Assembly (NCBI GenBank): GCA_963556255.1
Contig: OY744614.1
Coordinates: 35,016,179 to 35,080,178 of the forward strand
DNA from: Allolobophora icterica
Taxonomy: Eukaryota; Annelida; Clitellata; Crassiclitellata; Lumbricidae
Direction of reading: 5' to 3'
DNA length: 64,000 nucleotides
Shown: positions 48,101 to 61,400 of the stretch, piece by piece
How the letters are laid out: each line of letters opens with the position of its first letter
How positions within the stretch are numbered: the first letter of the stretch is position 1
Notes under the pieces: model-generated
What the model was told of the DNA's origin: nothing
Databases searched by the model: none
The model's input: the letters and a program-made list of their open reading frames with translations, nothing else
Position numbers and translations under genes: made by a program

Positions 48101-51100
48101 CTCTTCTGAGGGGGGGGGAAACAAGGTTTGTCGGGGGACCAAAAAGGGCGACCTTGTTTGGGAAATTTCATCCATGTTTTCGAACGTAAATTTTTTTAAT
48201 TTATTTCATCTTTACAAAAGTTGATGACTTTTTTTAGCAATTCATCCCACTTTCATGATTTTTTTCTTCAGAAACTTAAACTTTGACGACCTTTTTCTCG
48301 GAATTCATCTCACATATCTGTTATTCTGTTATTTTATTCTTATTTCACTCGTCTCTAGGGGGCCGCAACATGTATCCTGAAGGGGGGGATTTCCCCACCA
48401 AAAAAGGTGTCTGCATTAAAATATTACTGGCCTCTGGGGGAACATAAATCCTGGGGGAGGGAAATTTCCCCCCCCAAAAGGTGTCTAGATTAAACACTGA
48501 TCACTCATCAATGTGTTCCATCAGTCAAGACTCATTTCATTATGCAATTCAATACACAACATATGTAGTGCGTCCTTGAAATATCTATGCAGGGGTCTGC
48601 CCAGCCTACCTATCCTTATGGGACAGAACAGTCTTTGAATTCACGGGAGAAAGTAGCAGTAGCTCCTCGTGTAATCAACTAGAATTAAGTCTTCCCTGTT
48701 TGTGAGACTCGATAAAAGCTAAGTTCTAATCAAGCCATTCTATCCAATGACAGCTCCTTGAAACTTAACAGCATATCTTGAATGCTTTGTATGATTCGTT
48801 GTTGGGATTCCCGAGGCAAATGAACTCTATTTTCCACCGATTTTCCTCTGACTCTCACCATCTGATATGGAGAAGGCATGCCTGTGTCCCTAAGTTTTAT
48901 TTTTTGTAAAACCATTTGTACTACAGAAGCCAAGGCTGAAAAGAAATGATTTATTCTGTCTTACTTGGCTAAGTGGAAGATCAGACGTTCCAGAAGATTG
49001 TGATTGGCCTGAGGCAATTTTTCAATAATATCGTACAAAGCTTGCGTCCTTTCCTTTTCATCTGTAATTTCTAAACAAAAGAAAAACAACACTTCCATCA
49101 GCAATTGCAAAAACAACGATCTCTGGAAGCAAATCCAAACAATGCATCTGAAAGAGTTGGCAGTCGAAATAACACAAAGCCTGAAAAATTATGAAATGTG
49201 ACTTGCTCTGGAAAAAGGAGGCAGAAGTCGCCAATGATAAACCAAGAGAAATTAGCGAAAACACCAATCAGGTGTAAATTTTTCAGTTATCGGTTTTTCG
49301 CATATATCAATAAATGAGATCTTATATTATATGAAAAAAATATTGATTTAAAAATACTTCACCTATTTCATGACAAATTTAATAAGTTTGTGTGATTGAT
49401 AAAAATTATCCAGGAATTTAAAATCATTTTTAGGACCATTTTCACGAGTATTTTATGGCCTTCATCCTGTTAGGAATACCATGTGTAATATGTCGTTGGG
49501 AAGTTTATGCATTCAGCTTGCTAGAAATAACCTCATTTGGTGGGTTTCCCATAGTGATTTCCATAAGTTTAAGGTTAAAAACACTGAAACTTTGCGATTT
49601 ATGTTTCGCTTGTATTAAGATAGTAAACTTTGCATGCATTTTCTTGAAACTATACTTCCGAGTAGCAAAACATTCTAAAATTCATATCTCTGGAACCAAT
49701 AAAGAATAATATTTTTTTCAACATTTTAAACAGAAATTATTATTTATCATTTTATTTTATTTATCGATGTAACTGGCATGAATCTGGAAGCACTAAGGGA
49801 CCTGACTTCGAATAGAAAGCAATGGAGAATGTGTGTCATGGCGATCGCTAGAGCTCCAGGAGTTGACAGCACAAGGTGAAGCCCAAAATATACAAAACTA
49901 AATTTTTTGACAACAGCCTCCTTTTGCCAGAGCAAGTCACAAATCAAGAACAGACAAAGGCTGTGAAATTACTAAATAAAAAGGAACAGAGAAAAGATGA
50001 GAAGTTACTAATCAAAACAGACAGATAAGACTCACCTGTGACACGAATAAAATCACCATACAGTTCAAAGGTCATGAGGGGTTCGGGCATTTCCCGAAAG
50101 AACGCTTTAAGTACCGATGTCAAGACGTGAATGTGGTACTCGCTGAAGTCTATGATAGATTCATCTGATCAAACAAAAGCAGTTTGACATCTTTTATCAC
50201 ACAAACAACATTTATACCAACATTTACACCAAAAAATAAACAATGAGACATTTATAAACTCCGATTACTATACAACCAAATTTAATAAACGACTCATAAC
50301 AGCAGAATATAAAACATCTCTAAATACTTGCACAGGATTTCTTTACTAGTCGACATACCTAAAGAAGTATAATTATTACAGATATTTCTTGTTCCGTTAT
50401 TGTACGTATAAATAAATGCAGTCAGCAATTCAACTATTGTCTTTCACGTCTGCGTACATTTACACACAATAAGAGGTGCCATGTTAGTACGCAAGTAACT
50501 AGAAGTATCTCAACAATTACTATAGTGCCTATCAACTACCTCACAAAGGCATTGCCTAGGCAAGTCTAAATGGTGTTACAGTCATTAAGAATAAGTTTGT
50601 CAGTGAACAATTGACCTAAGTACGTGAAGAATGTACATGGAAGTTCAAATCAGCTGGAGAACCAAGTCCCCTTTAAAAACCATTCCATTTCATCGTGGTT
50701 ATGTGTTGTAGGATCAAGAAAGCCCTGAAAGTGGTGCTACATAAATTTGTAATTACAATTAGTAAACAGTGCTCGGCATAGGCGTAGCTACATTGAGGCA
50801 AGAGGAGGCAGTTGCCTCCTCTTGGTTTTATAAATGTAAAAATTTTCCTTGGGTTATAGCCCTGCACCTGGATTTTGCCTCCTCTTGAATGGTGAATCCT
50901 GGCCCAAGAGAAGAAATTTAAGAAGAAATCCCCAAAAAAGGTCATCAAATTTTTTGACAGAAACCTCCCAAAAAAAGGTCTTCAATTTCTTTGGGCAGCA
51001 ATCTCCAAAAAAGTCATCAAATTTTTTGACAGAAATCTTCACAAAAAGTCATCAAATCTCCCAAAAAGTCATCAAATTTTTTGACAGAAATCTTCACAAA

Positions 51101-52390
51101 AAGTCATCAAATCTCCAAAAAAGTCATCAAATTTTTTGACAGAGAAATCTACGCTCCTGAGTCCCTGTGCTCGGATAACTAGAAAAGTAACGCTCTTAAT
51201 ACTGCACTTTCATGAGAGACTTAGAAGAAGAAGAGCAGTCTTTTAAACTAGCCCTGCGGCAGCCATGGGTATGAAGTGTCTCATCTTACCACCGACACTG
51301 TGTGGTCATTGTACTCTTTATAGCTGAGTTTGCTAGGGGCAAACGCGAAGCAGAAATCTCGGATCACGAGAGAATTAAGAAGCACTATATTAAACGTCTT
51401 GATATATACATACATTCAAAACCGAACTCCATATACAGCCTTAGAGAAGGCTCTCAGAAAAAATGTAAAATAATTCACTTCATGGTTAAATTTTGTCAGC
51501 AATATATACAAAAGCACCACATACTCGTGTTGATGTCTTTAATAAGTTGCTTGATTTGTGCCGCGTTTCCCGGTTTGCGGTACAATCCGACCGTGTATAG
51601 ACCATTCATCTCGATCACAGGTATTAGCCGCTCAAATATGGCTGGGATCTGACGACCGTCTTTTAATAGCACAGACAACGGAGCACCAATGACAGTTGAA
51701 CCGACCTTCAACCAGGAAAAGACACACACCCACAAACATTAAACGAGGCAAAAACACAACTACAAAATGATAAACTAGTGAATTTTTTACCGGTATCTCC
51801 CTTTTAGATTAAATCGCCTTAGCAAATACCTATTTTCTGTCACTCTCATAACTGACCCTGATAAGCAAAATAGGTCTGCTACTTTACTCATTTATTACAT
51901 GCACAAGGTCAGTAAAAGTGAATTTTTTATGTGAGACAAAGTGTAAAAAGAAGGCCTTCAAATGACAGGATCGTGCAGTGAAACCCACTGGCACATGGAG
52001 TCCATCACTGGTGAGTTTTATAGTTATTTAGAGTATTTGAGTACAGCCTGGTTATTAATAAACTTTTTGTATTTAACAAACTTCAGTCTCATTTCAGCTT
52101 ATGTAGAGAGCTACAGAGCGCACAGGGCACCTCTGATCAGCTTCTCTTAAAGCAGTGCTACATAAATTTGTGGTTACAATTACAAAATAATAACAATTAC
52201 ACCTGTGTCACATTAATTCCGACCTGCTGCAAAGCATTGCACAAATCAGGTGGATCTTTGGGTGCCCAGATCTAGAAAATATGGTAGAACTGGTAAACCA
52301 CAAGGTGGTATGAACAAAGATTGAAGATACTGTCATCTGCATATCTGTGTGGACTACTCTTTGAATGAAACTGTAAAAATGACTGTTCTC

Positions 52391-52445
<55 letters not shown>

Positions 52446-55400
52446 TACCCTTGCAGCTAATGCAGCCTGTGTTGTGCTTCCAGGACAAGGCACATGTGAC
52501 TTCTCGTAGCATTTCTTGTGAACAGTCAGCTTACAAACTGAAAACAATGGTGACAGCAGAAAGACTGCTTCAGTAATACCAAAAACAAAAGAAAGGACTT
52601 CAATTCATAAATAATGATAATTATGTATGATCAACTAGTACTATACTTTAATGATATTATGTACTAATTTGTCATTTTTATTGTAAGAGACAGATTAGTA
52701 CAGTATATAACATTAGGTAGTCGTTCGGATGAGCCATCCGAAACCAGGCGTAAACCAAGCTGCATGTTAAATGGACTAATGCTGAAATAACCTAAATTAT
52801 TCTCTAAATAAATCTGTTCACAGTACAGTATGCCTATCTTGCATCACTTCCTTTCAGCCAGCATATGAAAATATTTTACATATGTGGCTCCACACACCAA
52901 AACCAGTATTAAGGTGATTTTGCAACATATTGAGTTTGATACATCATTTCAAAGGTCTTACATCAGGCTTCAAAATGACAAAAATTATTGCTCTAGCATT
53001 ATTCTAACTCAAGATATCAGGCAAAATGTGATCCCATGGTGTGAATTTTAATTCTGAGAAAAAAGCTGTTTAAGTTAAAATGGAAAACTCCATAGCAACC
53101 ATACACAGAATGTGATAAAATTTTGACACAGTTAATAATGATACCATGGGTAATATTTCCTGAAAATCCATGCTTCTCACTTAATTACTCAAAAGTAATA
53201 CTAAAATTAAATTAATAAAAATCATCAAAAAATGGTTGGAAAGTATTTTTTAAAGTCACTAAAACTTAATTAAAACTAAACAGTAGGTGTCTCGAAACAT
53301 TTAAAAAATGGCTTTAAAACTCGTTTTTTTTTACAAAATAACAGAAATGAGCATTTTAAACATATTTTTATATTAGATTCTGCAAAAAACTGAAAAACAC
53401 AAAAATAATATTTTCTTAAGTTTTTAGCCTATTACTCTGATGTGTAGTTTCCGACACAATACTGATTTCGGTCTGGCCTGCCACATATAGTCTGTGATCA
53501 AAATTTTAAAAACCCAAAAAGCTAAATAGTATTACTTGATAACACATTCAAATTAAAATTTAACAATAAATATTTTACACAAGTAAGCTGATTCACCTAT
53601 AATAAGATATAAAAAAGCAGATAAGTCTGCACTACTTTAATTACAGTTTTTTGGTTTTAAGTACTTTTACACTATATTTATTACTATTTCGTTTTTGGGC
53701 TTGTCTATAAAGTCTTTTCTTTGAGCCTACCTGGGTAACTGGATTTTTGTTATTGCCATTTGAAATTAAACAGCATTTATTGTTAACAAATTATTAACAA
53801 TTAGTAACAAATTGTGGAATGCAATAAATCAGTAAAAAAGCAAACTAGTAACTAACCTAGTTACACAGGAGAGAAATGCAAAATCACTAATCAACTAGTG
53901 GGAAAACTATCAAATTAGTAACATCCTGAATAGTAATACCGGTACATGCAAAATGCAACAACACATTGCCTGTGCATCTCAGAAACCAACAGAAACCACC
54001 ACAATAAATAATACCAGCAATGTGCGGTCAAATTTCCAAAGTAAATCATTTGTCAACTCTTGAATTGTAAGCAAAGTAACTCAGAAGAAATATGAGAAAT
54101 GAATAATCAGTAGTTGTGGAGCATAAAATAAAATAATTATTAACTATATAAACTCAATAAACTAAACTAAATAAAATAATTAAAAACGGAATAATTACGA
54201 AGGATTTCACTCAAAATTTTGAATTTTTCTTCCGTTGTTAAATTCAGTTGCTGAATCGAACACGCAAAGAAATTATTAAGTTGCTGAATTTCACAAATCC
54301 TTTGTAAGCAGTCAAATAAGATCATACAGCGAATTGCAAATGAACTGATGAAGGATACCTTTGCAGACATAACCCTTTTCAAGTACCCAAATGATGGATG
54401 AACACATTTCACAGAACGTTGGAATTGTGAACTGGATCTGGAGAAAACTATGACCATGGTATTCCTGAGAAACAAACAAGACTCTGGATAAAATACGACG
54501 TCCTCATACAGATGCGGTAACATTATTATCTTCAATTTTTCGGTATTTACTAAGCGCCACATCCAACAATACATCATCAACTGATGGCACTGTGCAATTG
54601 TGTGTGTGGGACTTGTCCAAAGTCTCTTTGCTCATTCCCTTTTTCTCCTAGACACAGTTTGATTTCAGTGTTTCATGGTGCCGTCGTCGAGAACAGTACA
54701 GAACTAAACTGACGTGAAAAACGTAGAACAGAGACGCAAGAAAACCAAAGTAATTCTGGTAACAGTAGTTGCAAATTTATATAGCACCACATCACAAGAG
54801 ACTCATCAAAGGCTCCTCCTCATTGGGATCATTATCACATGTAATACAAGAACCAAAATTTATTCTTACGACTTTCAGGATCTTACTATAACATTTTCCT
54901 TCTTTTTCTTGCGTTTCACGGATTCTTTTTTCATTTTCACGTCAGGCAGCTCCTTGTTGTCTCGTTTCTTGATGAACTCATCGACGAATCCTCTAAACGC
55001 GTTTATGATGAGCGTCTCAGGAAAAGGATCCTCCGATTTAACTGTCCGGGTTTTGGCTAGAAGCACCTTCTCAAAGCTGCACATCAGGTCCCTGTACTTG
55101 TACGCGACAATGTTCTCCTAGCAACATTCAACCATGAATTCAGCATTGCATGCAAATTAACAAATACTTAAGCTGAAGGCAGGGACAAAGTAGACCAGTG
55201 TTTCCCAAAGAGGGCTTCGCGGAACCCCAGGGTTCCGTGAGGGGAAAATAAGGGTTCCATGAAGCAATTGGATAAGTGTTGTTTGAAGTGTTGTTACGTC
55301 ATAAATCAGATTCTGAGGTCAAGACAAGCGTTCTGTGGGAAAATTAAATTTATTTAAAACAATTTCTAGTCTAACTTTTATCGATTAAACCCTACATACC

Positions 55401-58400
55401 TGGATCACTGTTTAAAAATAGTGTATGCTTCCTACCGGAATGTGTTTTGTTTAGGCAGGGGTTCCGTCAAAACATTTTCAAGTCAAAAGGGTTCCGTAGC
55501 CCAAAAACGTTGGGAAGCACTGAAGTAGACGATTAATTTTACTTTTCACTTATGTGTATAACACTAAACCCAGTCATTACACCACTGAATTGTACCTGTG
55601 TTTATTTATATAGCACCATTCATCAGAGGTGCTCCCGACCTGATTACCCAAGACCGTGATCGAACAAAGTGGTCTTCAACCATTTGCGAACTAGAGGCAT
55701 GGAAAGTGCAAGAAGCTCAAATCGTAGATTGCATAGAAGCCTGTTCAAAAGTGACGGGGGGCCCACCAGTACCAGTGCCACCACTACAATTATATGTTAC
55801 GGACTTGTTCTGGTCACCACACAATAATTTTCCAGTTACAGAACACATGCAGCAATTTTTAATTAGAATTTAATTTTAATCAGAAGCATCACCAAAGCCT
55901 GAAGTTTTAAGCTTATAACCAGAGTTTCCTGCAAAGGTAGAGGATTGAAATTCCAACGCTGACAGCAAATTACTTCAGCAATTACTGAGACCTATGAGGC
56001 CAGTAATAAATTAATACAATTAAATTTGTAACAAATGAATGAGAGATTCCTAAACAGTGCTATATAAATGATCAGATACAAATATCCTCACCATACCCAA
56101 GAGTGTTGCAACACTACAATTTCTAGTGAGAAAAGATAGACATTGAGAAAACACATAACAAAACTACCAGTAAATTAATCAATTCTAATATAAAAAAATA
56201 TTCAAAAGTTCCAACCAACCTGTAATGTCGTCGACACCTGTGTTATGAGATTGGAATGAAATTCGTTTAAAGCCTCCTTAAAGATGACATCATAAGATGA
56301 TTCCTTTCGCCCAGAACTCTTGTTAAAAGAAGCCGTCTGTGTGAACCAAGCAGAGAAAATAAACGAGATCAACTAAGACGGAATACTCTGTTCGTACAAA
56401 AACTGCAATGTACACTCTAATGATCTGCTCGAAAAAAAAACAGAAATGACACTGGTGTACGAGGCAGTGTATGAGCAAAGCAGAAATGAAAACCACCGTT
56501 AGGCAAATCAACTGCAATTATGACAGAAGGGCAAAAAGTGTGTAGGGTGACCTACAAAACAAGGATGGTACTTATGACGAATGGTTTGTATACATAGGGT
56601 ATAAGTAGTTAAGACAATACCCATGAGGACCTAGGACAGTCATGAATACAGCACACTGACCAGTCTACCTGAGTTAAAATACAGAAACTGGAGCAAGGCA
56701 AAGCAGCAACACCATGCCACTAAGCCACCAAGAAAGTTAATCCATTAGCGATGAACAGGTAAAGGATCGATGCTTTTCACACAGAAAACCTATATTAGAT
56801 CCAAACATCAGTGGAAGACAGTCTACTTATAGGGCTGATGACACAGCTCACATAGCAACCAAACAGCTTTCAATTCATGCAGTGTTCCACAGGATTAATC
56901 TGCTGATGACTGTACATGACAAACAACAAGTGCCTCTCATTTCCTGAAAAAGACGAGCAATTTACCACATCACACTGCATACCTCAAGGTCATACCGGCA
57001 GTGCTGGAAAAGGCATCGGGTCAAAAGTGGAGATTTAATCAACTCTCACTGTAACTTAGGGGTGTGCAATAGTGTAGTGGTTAGCACGCTGAACTGTCAA
57101 TCGAGAGGTCGGGGGTTCAAACCCCACCAGGGCAGAAATTTGGTTCGAAATTTCTGTTCCACCTGCACCCCCTAGCCAACTCAGCTTTGATGAGTACACT
57201 GGCCGTATACTGTCGGTGGGAAGATGAGATGGCAAGGGAGAAGTCTGCCGAGGTCAAGAAAATGAAGTCACTAACAGTTCATACCCATGGCTGCCTCGGG
57301 CTAGCTTCAGGGACTGCTCTTCTTCTTCTTCTTCACTGTAACTTACCAAACGCTGAGACATTTTACCTTTGTGGTGAAGAACTGCTCCAGTTGTTTCAGT
57401 TCCTGGACGTTTCGCACGACCGAATCCATCGGATACTTCCACTGCGCGGTTCCAGATACGCTCCACGACGACACGGCTGCAGACACCGGTGGCACTATGG
57501 TCACTGACTGAGGAGGTGTTGAAGCAGTTGGTTGATACAGCTGTGGAAGTGACTGCTTTCCCCTCGGTTTCATGAAGCCATGCTTCTGTTTGCGGCTGCT
57601 ATTGTCGTAGCCCTCGCTAGGCATAAGACTGGCATCATCTTCTGTTCAAGACCAACACAAATGACAACATTATGACATCATACAAGTTACTGGCAGAGAA
57701 CAAGTACTTCCAAGCCTTAGTCTGGTATGTATGTATGTATGTATGTATGTATGTTTGTGGGGCGTGGTGGCTCAGTGGTAAGTTCGGCGCCTTGTGACCT
57801 GAGGGTTGCAGGTTCGAATCCCACTCTAGCCGCTGCGTACGGACCTTGGGCAAGTCCTTCACTCGCGATTGTTCGTGGCGCTTCGGCGTCAAAACTCCGA
57901 CACAGTATCAAATGCTGTAGTCGGGAGCATCTCTGAGTAGTAGTAGACTTGAGGAGGCGCTTTAGAAATATCCTAAATAAATAAAATTTAAAAAAAAATG
58001 TATGAGTATGTTTGTATTGTGAAGAAGTAGATTCCTCACATTTCAGCTTACTCATCTTTAAGCTAAGCTAAGCTGGTGTAAAATTAGATTTAATAAACCC
58101 TAGATTCCAGAGCCATTTGTAAATATGCAGTATCTACGTATATGGTCTCTTCAAAGGATTTCATTTGACCCTGGGGTATGTTAAGTTTCAATCTGCTCTC
58201 CCTGGGTATGAAACACTGGCACTTAATACACTGTCACTATCTAAGCAGTTATCACTAATTACCTTGAGAGGAGCAAACATCGGCATCATCTTGGTACCTT
58301 GGTCCCATTCAGCATTCAACCAGTAAGAAGTTGGAACCCAGTAGGTCAAATTACAATAAAACGTGGAGTTCCTTACAGCATGTGTGTATGTATGCATATA

Positions 58401-61400
58401 CTTATGTGCATATCTGAACATATGTCGCATATGTAGTTTATTTAGTTATAGTAACTTGTGCTTTATAAATCTTCATATAATAATTATAATATAATGCACT
58501 TTAAGTAGCTCACAAATGTGCTGAAACATGGCCTAAAAAGGTGAGACATAAGATAATGTGAGTTTGTTTCTTGAGATGTTTGCAGCAGTCGAGAATAAAT
58601 TATCTGGGTAAGATCAGCCGTGTACCTGATGCAAATATAGGGCTCAAGATCTATTTAAAGTCTGTGGAGGCACTCAATCAAATCCAAGCCATGGTCTGGT
58701 AAGAGACCAAGAACAATTTTACAAGCCTTGAATCCAGAAGCCAGTTGAGAGGTTTAGACTTTTTCAATATTTTAGAACATCGCTGAACACCGATGACTTG
58801 GATATTTTACCAAATGTCACCAAAACAGGATTTACATACTAGCAAATTCCAACTTCCTCATTACGTTAATGTAATACAATCAAGTCTAGCCCAGTCTAGT
58901 CAATGACTTGTGTAGCATTTGTATTTGATACATGTGTACGATAGAAAAATGAACAAGACCCACTTGTAACTCCTGTTCCTTTCTTGGGCTTCTTGCCAGG
59001 TCTTCGGAATGGACTGCGCATCGACCCATGGCCGTTCAAGTTTTCTTCAAGTATTGGAGGTGCCCTCTGGAATGCTGGTTTTTGCTTCTTATCATGGTCA
59101 TCATCGTCAAGGTTCAATGTCTTCGTTTCAACAGAACCCTAGAAACATTTCCAAATTCCACTCTTAAAACACTGTACAGCTTGTGTTGTGGTCAAATGGA
59201 TATGTGTGTCTGCCTCTCATCGCAATATCTGGGTTCAAAACCAGATGGGTCCCTTGAAATTCTTTTTGTCATCATCAGCATGCTAGAATGCAAAGCCAAT
59301 GGTTGTATATTTGACCCCATGCTTGGTCAGGAAGTAAAATTTAAATGTAGGTTCCACTAGTACCATATAGTGAACTTGAATGCAAACGAAGTATATCATA
59401 TTTCAAGGGAAAGATGAGGCAGCAAGAGAAAGCATTAGCCACTAACCATCATGCACACAGTTCTCCAGACGAACGCAACAAAACACAACTGATATATTTT
59501 AATGTCCACATGGTCAGACAGCCACCTAGTGAGTAAATAATTTGGCTAGATCGTACGACTTCACGATTTCTCAGCTCCTTTCCACTTAACCTTTACCCAC
59601 TGCCTACATCTCTTTGCAGGAAATATTACCAAAGGCCTTCTCAAGATCTGAGCCATGGTAACCGGTAGATTATCAAGCACATTTCATAAGCCCTGCTGTA
59701 ACTGACAAAAGATCAATATACTACCATACTTAGAAAGTGTAGTCTGGACCACTGTTTATGATGACAGTAGCTCCCAGAAAACGCCCGGTATTTAATTCCA
59801 AGTCTAATCAGAAATGTAGCTTAAAAGAAAACCTTCCGTTTTGCTGCTTGCACCAAAACGCTACCTCGCAAAACAGTTCCCTATCAAAACCAACTAAGCA
59901 CATAAGATGGCATACATAACGTCTAACAGTGGATATGCAAATTTTCACAAGTCAGACTTGAAGAACAGAATCTCAAGAGACCAACACAAACTGCCATACC
60001 TCTTCTGCTATCGTGTCTGTCATGGACTCCATTCGTGCCAACGGTGCTCGCACCAATCTCTTCTCTTGAAGAGCACTACTAACGCTCACATGGTAATTGG
60101 TGCTAAGTATCTCCTCGGAAGAGGCCTTCATTATGACCGGTTTCACCTCGATCTGCCACAAACAACAATTTAACTGTACACATGCATCCAAAGCCAGGAA
60201 ATCTAACACAAATATGATTCAACGTGTAGGCATAGTGGCGTTTGCCACTTCTGTGCTGAGGGTTAAAATTCTGGTGGACTACTTGATGATTCAACTTGTT
60301 GGATCCTGTCACCAAGGCTTTCTATTTCTAGATTCTTGTGGACATGTCTTTGCTTCAGATGAAACAACTGAGACATCGTACATCCTTTAAACTGCAAGTT
60401 ATGTCTCAAAATGAAATTCTAATTGTCATTTTCATGTGATACACTGGGAGTCAAACTCTGAATGCAGAAGTCAAAAGACAAGTACTCTGGCAATCTGCCA
60501 CCAATAAATTTAGTGTAACTGAATCTACTGACCAAGTGTTATTTGATTCCACGTTAAGTGGTATTCTATTTATGGACCGTGCGATTAAAATTATTAAATA
60601 CATTTCAAGGTCACAATAATTCAAATAGCACCACTTCTACTCTATCGAACATAGCACCATGATCAATCAATGGTCGTTTCAAGTGCAACAGTAGTCTGTT
60701 ATAATCCATTATAGAAGCCATGTCAAAACGCAATTAATCACAGAAACCAGAAGTCAAGCTACAGACTTTAAACTCAATTCTTTGCTTGATGGGCAGCCAT
60801 TTAATGGTTGCAATATTGGTGTAACATGTTTAAACTTGGGTGCTTCTGTTACGGCTCTTGCCAGATAATTTCAAACCATTATTTTAGTTTGTACAAAATT
60901 TCTTTTACCAATATCAATGAGAAGTGAGTTGCAGCAGTCAACATGGTTAAAAACCAGAGCAGCTGCAAGCAAGACCAAGACCGTTTGAAGCAAGTAAGAT
61001 CTGGTTCAACAAACATCCCGAATACGAAAATGATCTAATTTCCTCTCTCTGCTGTGTATTGTGGCTGTTCAGTCAGTAAGTGTAAAATAAATAAGGTACC
61101 GTCCGAGCTTACCTCCAAGTCCTTTGGACCAGGCTGTGTTCGTATACTTGGAAGAAAGGCTGACTGTGACCTAAAAAAGTAATATACCAATGTGATAAAT
61201 GATAATATACCAGTGCAATACCATAGCTATATATCGACGTAACATAGCAATGAACCACCAAACACATTTGGCCAATAGGTCGAGTACCAATACTCATCCC
61301 TAACACAAAACTACTTATTACCATCAGCTGATATCCATAAGCATTCAACAGTGCCACTATTAATAAATAGTACCAAGCAAACTTAAAATTACATAAAATA

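Noticed and set aside
54167..54580. 137-codon minus frame
   Set aside because: Overlaps the C1 exon in the wrong frame; the correct frame has the zinc ligands and fits both neighbours.
57766..57850. tRNA gene
   Set aside because: A and B boxes are present but the cloverleaf does not close and the sequence continues into a SINE body and A-rich tail.
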